Source of the DNA: Limonium bicolor
Lineage: Eukaryota; Streptophyta; Magnoliopsida; Caryophyllales; Plumbaginaceae
Direction of reading: 5' to 3'
Assembly: GCA_023374045.1 (NCBI GenBank)
Contig: CM041783.1
Location: 124,063,503-124,127,502 of the forward strand
DNA: 64,000 nt
Of the stretch, positions 48,099 to 56,037 are shown one piece after another; the first letter of the stretch is position 1, and every line of letters begins with the position of its first letter. The notes under the pieces were generated by a model. That model searched no databases. It had not been told where the DNA came from and worked only from the letters and a program-made list of their open reading frames with translations. The translations under genes were made by a program, and so were the position numbers.

Positions 48099-48103
48099 GT
48101 TCC

Positions 48104-48400
48104 CAAAAAAACCGTAATCTAAAGTGTAACGAAATTAAAAAAAAAGCGTGATAATTATTTGGCAGATGTTGGGTTTAAAACATAGGTAACACATTAATAT
48201 AAAGTTTTTATTAATCTAAAATACACTGGTAAAACGACGTCGTTAACCGTAATCTAAAGTGTAACGAAATTAAAAAAATAGCGCGATAATTATTTGGCAT
48301 ATGTTGGATTTCAAACATAGGTAACACATTAATATAAAGTTTTTATTAATCTAAATTACACTGGTAAAACGACGTCGTTAACTGTAATTTAGATTACGCG
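48104..48400. repeat. CACTA subterminal tandem duplication of about 135 bp
   Basis: Two direct copies start AACCGTAATCTAAAGTGTAAC (about 48110 and 48245), each passing through TAGGTAACACATTAATATAAAG and ending ACGACGTCGTTAA. The copies differ at few positions. Each carries the ACGACGTCGT palindrome. Confidence 0.85.
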
Positions 48401-48471
48401 CGGAGTCAAAAAAATCAAATAATACGGGAAATATTTGGCGTCAGGTCAAAACGACGTCGTTGACCATCAGT

Positions 48472-48640
48472 CGGAGGTAGGCGCGCCTTTTTTAGGACGG
48501 ACTTTAGATGACGGTTATTAGTGAAACCGTAATCTAAAGTCCGTTGACCGTAAAGCGCGCGTCGACACGGGACTTTAGATTACGGTTTCACTAATAACCG
48601 TCATCTAAAGTCCGTCCAAAAAAAGGCGCACCTACCTCCG
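48472..48640. repeat. 169-bp inverted repeat near the CACTA right terminus
   Basis: Arms of about 70 bp (CGGAGGTAGGCGCGCC... and ...GGCGCACCTACCTCCG) enclose a loop of about 20 bp, and within the arms the CTTTAGAT-TACGGT subterminal motif is again paired. It would fold into a long hairpin if transcribed or single-stranded. Confidence 0.9.
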
Positions 48641-48755
48641 ATCGATTATTGATTACGGTTAATTCAATCATCGTCGCTAATTAATTCCGGCCTTCCTATT
48701 AATCACGGTATCTGTTAAAGCCGTGATTAAACCACCGTCATTAAAGGCTCACGTT

Positions 48756-48764
48756 CCACCAGTG
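48756..48764 (-). repeat. CACTA terminal inverted repeat, right (transposon 5') end
   Basis: CACTGGTGG on the minus strand, followed inward by AACGTGAGCCTTTAATGACGG. The first bases match the CACT(A/G) ends of the superfamily. The adjacent TCG (48765-48767) would be the 3-bp target duplication, but the other copy could not be found at the left end. Confidence 0.7.
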
Positions 48765-49752
48765 TCGGTTATGAAGAAAAATGATGGAAACCTAGATTTT
48801 CTTACACTTTCTTTACCTTAAGAGAATGGAGAAGCCAATGGAGTCTCCAAACTTGAGTTTCCTCCTCTAATGGTGGTTTTGCTTGGCATCAAATCAAAGC
48901 TCTTGAAGTTTTGAAAACATAGAAAGAGAGAGCTTGAGCTAACTAAGAGGAATATGTAATTTGTTTTAGTTTTGGAGCTAAAATGAGCAAGATGTGTGCA
49001 AGGGAAGTTGAAGCTAGCATGGGGCTGCTCTTCACGTCAATGGAGAAGGGAGAGAGCAAGAGAAACCGTGTGAACAAGAGAGAATGAAGAGATGAGGAGA
49101 GAGGTGATTAAAGGTAAGATATTTATCTTGTAAAGTAAATAGTAGTTTTGCTTTATAATTATTTGTTTACTTAATAACTAATAAATGTGGTGACTCACCT
49201 TGTAAAAACCGGCCCCCATTAAGTAACAAGGGGGTACTTAAGTCTTTGTTGACCAAATATCTCACTTATATTGACTTATGTTATAAACTAGCTTAATTAA
49301 ATTACTATTCACAAAACAAGGCACATTGTTGTGAAATTTTTTATTTCCCATTGATTTAGACTTCCTAATGTGATACTAATTAGTACACATGTTAATTAAA
49401 GAGGAATGATGGACATTTAGCCACTTAAAACCCATTTACAAGACAATTTTTCAAAAATGTGCTTTAAGACTCCTTAAAGCACATTTTATGTTTTAACTTG
49501 TTTTCAAGCTTGGTATTCTTTGGTAATTGATTTAAAATAACCATTAGGATATTACTAAGGTCCTATAACAATATTTGGGTACTCACCCAAGTCTCTCCAA
49601 GTTTAGAGCACGTTTTTGCTTAAACTGCTCTTTTGGTGTTTCCTTATGTTTTCTTTGATTAGAAATGTTTCTTAATGTTTCTAAGGCATTATTTAGCCTC
49701 CTTATAACTTAGTTTATCATTAAAACACCATATCTTAGTTTGGGGTATTTCA
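48765..49752 (-). mobile_element. Element G: 3' LTR fragment
   Basis: The first 988 bp of the LTR, starting TGAAATACCCC next to the polypurine tract and matching A LTR from 376 on. It stops at the CACTA terminus. The remaining ~3.6 kb is not on the other side of the CACTA in the expected orientation. Confidence 0.8.
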
Positions 49753-50063
49753 ATCTACCCCCCTTAAAAGAACTTTGTCCCCAAAGTTCACATATATGCT
49801 TAACCATTCACGGTACTCAATTCCCTTAATCTTAACACCACATCTTATATTCACATTCACACATCTCAAGACTCAAAGGTAAATCTCAAATACAATACAT
49901 AAGTATTATACATAACTCAAACTTAACACCAAAGTGTAGCAACTTACACAAATTCATATCTTAAACAACCAAACAAACGACAACAAGTTCGTTTCCTAAC
50001 TCAAAAGCGAGGAAGCTCTACCCCCCTTAAAAAGGGGTACGCCCCGTACCCTATACAGACGAT
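49753..50063 (-). other. Element G: polypurine tract and 3' untranslated region
   Basis: AAGGGGGGTAGAT directly precedes the LTR on the minus strand (49753-49767), identical to that of element A. A second purine-rich TTTTAAGGGGGGTAGAG lies at about 50019-50035, just downstream of the integrase stop and could be a second plus-strand primer. The remainder is AT-rich without a gene. Confidence 0.75.
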
Positions 50064-53000
50064 CTAGTCAGTAAACAAAGAAGGGTACTTCGCCCTCATC
50101 TTATCCTGTAATTCCCACATGGCCTCTTCGACATCTTGGTTAGACCAGAGAACCTTCACCAGTCGCACTGACTTGTGGCGAGTGTCCCTAGTCTTACTGT
50201 CCAAGATTCTCTGAGGAGTCTCCACGGATCTCATATTTGGTTCTAAAGTCAACCTCTCAGGTTCTAACACATGGGAGGGGTGGTGCATATATTTCTTTAG
50301 CTCTGAAACATGAAAAACATCATGCACTTTACCCAGCTCAGCAGGTAAATTCAACCTGTAAGCAACCGGGCCCACCCACTCCGTAATCTCATAAGGACCA
50401 ACAAATTTCAGGCTTAATTTGCCCTTCTGCTCAAACCTGAATACACCCTTCATTGGTGAAACTTGCAGAAATACCTGGTCGCCCACTGCGAACTCCAGGT
50501 CCCGACGTCGAACATCAGCATACGACTTCTGCCTATCTTGAGCAGCTTTCATGTTCTCCCTGATTTGCTAAACTTCAGCCTTAACTTGCTCTAAGTACTC
50601 TAGTCCTATAATGACCGTCTCACTCGATTCATCCCAACAGAGCGGTGTACGACATGGTCTACCGTACAACGCTTGAAAAGGTGTCATCTTGATCGAAGCG
50701 TGATAGCTGTTGTTGTATGAAAACTCAATCAGATGCAATTTGTCAATCCACCTACCCTGGAAGTCTAAGGCACATGCCCTCAGCATGTCCTCGAGTGTCT
50801 GAATAGTACGCTCAGTCTGACCATCTGTCTGAGGATGGAACGCGGTACTCAGCTTGAGTTCTGTACCCAACGCTTCTCTGGTAGCTCTCCAGTACCTCAA
50901 CATGAATCTAGTATCTCTATCTGACACTATGGTCTTTTGGTATCCCGTGATGTCTCATTATTTTTTTCTCAAACAACTCAGCTAATTTGGTCACCTTCCA
51001 AGTATCCTTCATCGGTATGAATCAGGCTACTTTGGTAAGGCGATCCACCACCACCCATATCATGTTGAGACCTCCCCTAGCAGGTGGAAGTCCAACTACA
51101 AAGTCCATGGAGATATCATGGAACTTCCATTCTAGAACTGGCATCGATTGTACCATTCCGCCCGGTCGTCGGTGCTCGAATTTTACCTTCTGGCATGTGA
51201 GACACCTCAAGACGAACTCGGTAACATTTGTCTTCATCCCCGACCACCAGAAGTATCTCTTCATGTCTTTATACATTTTAGAGGCTCCCGGATGGATGGA
51301 AACTGAAGAACAGTGTGATTCCCTAAGTATACGGTCTTTCAGATCCGTGTTGCCCCGTGGTATGCATAACCGGCCCTTAAGTCTGATCAGATCATCATCA
51401 TGAAGTCTGAAGTCGTATTTCTGACTCTCAAAGGTACCATCCATCAGCTTCTGTCTGACCTCTCTCATGTACTCATCTGACCTCTGAGCCTCTCGCACCT
51501 CATCAACCAAGCTGGAGAAAGAAACTAGCGAATGGAGTGAGTGTGCTCGACGGCTCATGGCGTCTGCTACAACATTGGCCTTCCCCTCTTTGTATTGGAG
51601 GTCAATGCCATAGTCTTTCAAGAACTCTAACCATCTCCTCTGTCTGAGATTCAACTCCTTCTGAGTAAATATGTATCTTAAGCTCTTATAATCGGTGTAG
51701 ATCGTCACACTAACCCCATATAAGTAGTGGCACCATATCTTCAAAGCGAAGACTACAGCTCCCAGCTCCAAATCATGTGTGGGGTAGTTCTCCTCATGTT
51801 TCTTCAACTGGCGTGAGGCATATGCCACCACCTTGCCATGTTGCATGAGCACGCAACCCAGCCCTCTGCCGGATGCATCACAATAAACCTCAAAGCCCTC
51901 TGTACCGTCTGGAATGGTCAGGATCGGTGCAGTGGTCAGTGAGTCCTTCAAGCTCTGAAATGATTTCTCACAGTCAGTCGTCCACAAGAATGGTGCATCT
52001 TTCTTCATCAGACTGGTCATCGGCTTTGCGTCCTTGCTGAAATCCCTATCAAACCTCCTGTAGTAACCTGCCAGACCGAGAAAGCTCCGGATGTCGGTAA
52101 CAGTCCTCGGCCTTGGCCAAGTACGTACAGCATCAATCTTTGCTGGATCCACTAAGATCCCAGCATCCGAGATGACATGACCTAGGAAAGAGACCTGGTC
52201 AAGCCAAAACTCACATTTGGAGAACTTAGCATATAGCTGGTTCTCCCTCAATATTTCCAATACTCTCCTCAGATGTTCCTCATGTTCAACCTTAGATTTC
52301 GAGTATATCAAAATGTCATCAATAAACACCACAACCGACTTGTCCAGCTGCTCCCGGAACAAGCGGTTCATCAGATCCATAAACTTCGCCGGTGCATTCG
52401 ACAAACCGAACGACATCACTGTAAACTCATAGTGGCCGTATCGTGTCCGGAATGCCGTCTTCTCAATGTCTCCCTCCTTAATGGCTATCTGATGGTACCC
52501 CGATCTGAGATCAATCATGGAGAACACAGATGCTCCCTTCAACTGATCGAACAGATCGTCAATGCGGGGTAGTGGGTACTTATTCTTCACTGTTACTGCA
52601 TTCAGCTCTTTGTAGTCGATGCAGAGGCGGAGGCTACCATCCTTCTTCTTCACGAAGAGGACTGGCGCTCCCCATGGTGACACACTTGGTCTTATAAATC
52701 CTTTATCCAACAAATCTTTCAACTGTTCTTTTAATTCATTCATTTCTGCCGGAGCCCTGTGGTATGGTGCCTTTGCTATAGGTCTGGTACCAGGTAGCAG
52801 CTCAATGGTGAACTCTACCTCCCGAGTGGGTGGCATGCCGGGCAGTTCCCGTGGAAATAGGTCGGGGAACTCCAACACTACCGGTAAGTCGAAGTCGAAC
52901 TCGGGGTCTCTCTCTATGTCCTGTACATAGCAGAGGTACACTTCTTCTTTTCTCCTTAATTCCTTATACATTGCCATGGCGGTGATGATCTTAGTCGAAG

Positions 53001-53444
53001 GCTCTCTGGGCCTCTGGCGGTATGATATTGTTACCCCAGACGGACTCCTGAGCAGCAATCTATGCTCGGCGCAGAGGATACGTCCCTTGTGCCGCTCCAA
53101 CCAGTTCATCCCGAAGATAACATCAAATCCTAGCTCACTGAACTCAATAAAACTGACTGGAAAGTCTTCTCCCTTAATTCTAACAGTGGCTCCTCGGTAG
53201 TAACGATTGCAACGAACCTTCTCCTTAGACGGGAGCGTAACCGTGAAGTCGGGTAGCTCATCAGTGTCTAGCTCCAACCTGCTCGCGAAAGATGCCGAGA
53301 CAAAGGTATGCGAGGCCCCTGAGTCGAAGAGAACTGATGCCTCAATCCCATTAATCGGAAAGGTGCCAGTGAGGATAGTACCGCTGGTGTCGGCCTGTGC
53401 CTCTGTAAGTATGCTTAGCGCACCTTCCGTACCGAGTCCATAAC
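50064..53444 (-). pseudogene. Element G pol: protease, reverse transcriptase, RNase H, integrase and chromodomain
   Basis: The proposed exon begins at 53444, after AATTAG on the minus strand. Protease has [12 protein letters not shown]. Reverse transcriptase has [31 protein letters not shown] and the catalytic [10 protein letters not shown]. RNase H has [15 protein letters not shown]. Integrase has the zinc-binding H...C pattern (CLTCQKVK), [16 protein letters not shown] and a DGQTERTIQTLE motif. A chromodomain-like end (LVKVLWSNQDVEEAMWEL) finishes at 50064. A TGA at 51022-51024, a one-base insertion near 50940 and a TAG at 50568-50570 break integrase. Up to the TGA the frame is open for about 2.4 kb. 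Confidence 0.9.
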
Positions 53445-53599
53445 CTAATTGTGTTCACAAGCTTCATGAGTATTGATGGTATAACAAGAGTCGTAACAAT
53501 TTATATGAACAACACTGTTATTTTATTCATAACCATCCTGTTTACAACATGTGCTTCAATCTTACATCTTATTACTTATCTCATTCTAACATTACGTGA

Positions 53600-54339
53600 C
53601 TAATATTGTCTAAAGGTTAGGTTTAATCTCCCAGGTCTCATATGCGTCGCATTGATTACTGCTGACGGTGCTGTATTCAACTTGATTCTCTTAATCCCAT
53701 GGTATAACATCTTTGATTCTCCTCCCATAATTATTACATCTCCAGACTTAAGTACCAACTTATTCGCATGGTCCGCACGCTTCTGCTTGCCGTATAAAAA
53801 CTCTGCATCATTCCCAATGGACCAAGACACTACGGGTATCCCTCTTTCGAGAGACTCCGTTGTCTCGTCCTTATCCTGGTGTAGTCCAAGTCGCCCATCC
53901 TTCTCGTAGAAGTTCACAATGCAAATGTCTGCTTGAATGTCTGGAATCGGTTCAGCTTCCAATTGTTGAGCGATCTCCACGACTTGTGTAATAACTGGAT
54001 GGAACTTTTCAGGTATCCCCGGTGGTGAGACTCCATCTTGCATCCTCGTGGTTTGGTAGTTCTTAGCATACGGATTCCAATCCTTGCCTAAGCTCATCAT
54101 TTTTAATTTCATCCTTGCTCCCCCTGGGTACTCCGGTGTGTAAAAACTTCCCGGTCCCATTCCTAGTTGATTGCATCTTCTGATGATGGGTATTTGTGCT
54201 TCGGGCATTAGGCATCCCCTTAATAAAATCATACCTGGGCGGATAACCTGACATTGTTCGGTTGGAAAGTCTATGGTTTCGATGTTGGTGTGCTCCGGGT
54301 TAGGTGTAAATGGTATTGGATAGCAGATGTTGAAGCTTC
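53600..54339 (-). CDS. AlkB/ALKBH1-type Fe(II)/2-oxoglutarate dioxygenase captured in element G
   Basis: The stop-free exon runs from 54339 (after an AG acceptor) to the stop at 53600; an internal ATG at 54232 would give 210 residues. Counting from that ATG, the fold's key residues are all present: the iron ligands H118 and D120 (GRLGLHQDKDE) and H178 (MLYHGIKR), the NFY at 107-109, and the RLNLTFR motif at 202-208 holding the 2-oxoglutarate-binding arginines. The ending RPGRLNLTFRQY resembles the natural C-terminus of plant ALKBH1-like proteins, as do the GPGSFYTPEY, GKDWNP and VSWSIGNDAEFLYG stretches. Family members oxidatively remove methyl groups from nucleic acids. It lies between gag knuckles and protease, on the same strand. 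The start by splicing from gag (donor at 54400) is inferred. The substrate is unknown. Confidence 0.9.
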
Positions 54340-54400
54340 CTAAACATGCATGATAATGCGGTAAGCAGGCAATTATATTACTAAGTGGTTATAGCGGTAC
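54340..54400 (-). other. Proposed alternative intron between gag and AlkB in element G
   Basis: GTACCG...GTTTAG, 61 bp, joins gag exon 3 (phase 1) to the AlkB frame at 54339. The same donor also fits the acceptor at 53445 (AATTAG), giving a 956-bp intron that removes AlkB and joins gag to protease, again in phase. The length of 61 bp is near the lower limit for plant introns. Confidence 0.6.
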
Positions 54401-55802
54401 CTGGCCTCGATGAGGGTTCAGGCTCATTGTCCCGATCCACCAAGTGTAGTGTGGGTCCCGACTTCTGGGTCACCCGTGGGTTCTTGTCTGCAGCCTGTTG
54501 CACCTTCCTCCGACCGTCAGATCCAGCTCCCTGATCGGTCTTGCCCTTGCCCCTGGTATCGGGCCTATAGGCTCTGCCAGCAGGGTTCCGGAAGCACTCA
54601 TATGCTCGGTGTCCGTACACCCCACAATAGTTGCACTCCACCTTATTTCCCTTGCAATCGAGCCCGGGGTGGTCTCTATGACACCACCTACAGATGTAGC
54701 GTCGCTGGTAGCCACCACCGGCTCCCTTCTCAGTCTCAGATCCTGATCTTTCACAATATCAATACTCACATCTCAAACGGTTACTAATTGTTTCTTAACT
54801 CATTCAATACCAATTCCTTACCCTTTGGCGCCCTAGAGCGCAGGGGTGTAGCTGCGTATGCGTACGTCAGCTTCAATGGCTCTTCCGGAGCCTTCTCCTT
54901 TTCCTCCTTCCCTTTTGCGTTCTGATTTTTCTGGGCCTGAGGCTGGTACTTCTGTTTCTTGTACCCTCCTTGCCCTTGACTCTCCGAGCTCTTACCAGCA
55001 TTCTTCCTCTTAGCATTCTCCTCGTCCTTCAGCTGGACGGTTATCTCAACCTTAGCAGCGGCATGGTAGTACTCCTGCTTTCCACAGTATTAGTCACTCT
55101 TATTTCTCATAATCTAAGTCTTACTCATTTACTTACTCTAATCTCAATCATTCTCATTACCTGCAAGGTAGTGTAACTCGTCGGTCCCATGCCGTAGCGG
55201 AGTCGATGGCTAAGCCCGCCATAGAAGCGGTCCACCAGGATCTGGTCTGAATATCCAAGACCTGGCAGAAGGCGGAGCAAGGCGGTGAAGTCTGAGTAAT
55301 ACTCGTCCACCGTCATCTTGTCGGTCTGCTTAAGCGCATCCAACTGCAAGCGCTTCTTCGTCTGGACATGGGCGGGGTAGTACTTTGCTCGTAGCAAGGC
55401 GGTGTACTGCTCCCAGTCGAACTCTGGATTGGCCACATGCTCGGCCCTCACCAGCTTCCACCAATCGCCTGCCGCCCCCTTCAGATAGAAAGCAGCCAGA
55501 CACACCTTGATCCCAGCAGGGACATCAAGGGTCTCAAAGGCGGTCTCCAGCTCGGAGATGTACACCTCGAGCTTGGCGGGATCAGTCTCCCCCTTAAAGT
55601 GTGCGGGTCGAAGGTCTGCAAGACTCTTCACCCAATTCGATTCCCTGAGTTGTGGCGGTGGAGGTGGTGCACCAACACCAGGCTGATAGCCCATGTGCCC
55701 TAATGCGGCAGCCACGATCTCGGCGATCGTCTGCCCTCCCGGTATCCCTGAAGCATCATCGCCCTGGCCACGACCTCGGCCTCCTCTAGGACGTCCTGCC
55801 AT
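54401..55802 (-). CDS. Element G gag with introns (capsid and two zinc knuckles)
   Basis: The likely start is ATG 55802 (MAGRPRGGRGRG), with an upstream in-frame ATG at 55814. Exon 1 ends at 55161 with the capsid region (LAAFYLKGAAGDWW, LLRAKYYP, TVDEYYSDFTALL). Intron 1 (55160-55075, 86 bp, GTAATG...AAGCAG, branch-like CTAAT) joins in phase 0 to exon 2 (55074-54822), a Lys/Glu/Gln-rich linker. Intron 2 (54821-54743, 79 bp, GTAAGG...ATCAG) joins in phase 1 to exon 3 (54742-54401). Exon 3 has a knuckle CRWCHRDHPGLDC (CX2CX3HX4C) and a canonical one CNYCGVYGHRAYEC. The exon ends CCAG before GTACCG. Without splicing each exon soon meets a stop. No stop occurs inside the proposed exons. Confidence 0.8.
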
Positions 55803-56020
55803 CTGAACAAGCATAACTCACATTAGATTCATATCCACCACTGTTTCGGTTAACGAATTTATAACGTCCGTAGACGGTAAAGACGATCCACACTTATTAG
55901 TGGTCATCTGACTCTACTCACTCTAACTTCTCACACCCTTCACCCATCACCTATTCCTTAACTTATATCTTAACTCGGTGGTTTCTTATGTCCGGTATTT
56001 CTTGATCAGAGCATAACTAC

Positions 56021-56032
56021 GCTCTGATACCA
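56021..56032 (-). promoter_or_regulatory. Element G: primer-binding site (initiator tRNA-Met type)
   Basis: TGGTATCAGAGC on the minus strand, five bases after the LTR end. This is the standard plant Met primer site. The ~205 bp from here to the gag ATG is leader with no gene. Confidence 0.9.
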
Positions 56033-56037
56033 CTTTT

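Larger units (their letters stand above)
7537..48764 (-). mobile_element. CACTA (En/Spm-type) DNA transposon, heavily interrupted
   Basis: The right end reads CCACCAGTG on the plus strand at 48756-48764, which is CACTGGTGG on the minus strand and fits a CACTA terminus. Both ends hold many copies of a subterminal motif related to CTTTAGATTACGGT, often as inverted pairs. Inside are a TNP2-type transposase gene and a second transposase/protease gene, both on the minus strand. Elements F (with D nested), E and a solo LTR interrupt it; without them it would be roughly 10 kb. I could not find a clean left terminus: CATTGGTTTTT at about 7496 is only a weak match, so the left end is diverged or lost. 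Confidence 0.85.

Noticed and set aside
53600..54339. AlkB exon as a fragment of an integrated plant RNA virus
   Set aside because: No viral replicase, helicase or coat sequence surrounds it, and the C-terminal stretches look like plant ALKBH1 proteins. A tree would be needed to exclude it fully.
53600..54339. AlkB as an unrelated host gene into which nothing was inserted
   Set aside because: It is flanked on both sides, within a few hundred bases, by gag and protease of the same element on the same strand, and both joints fit splice phases.
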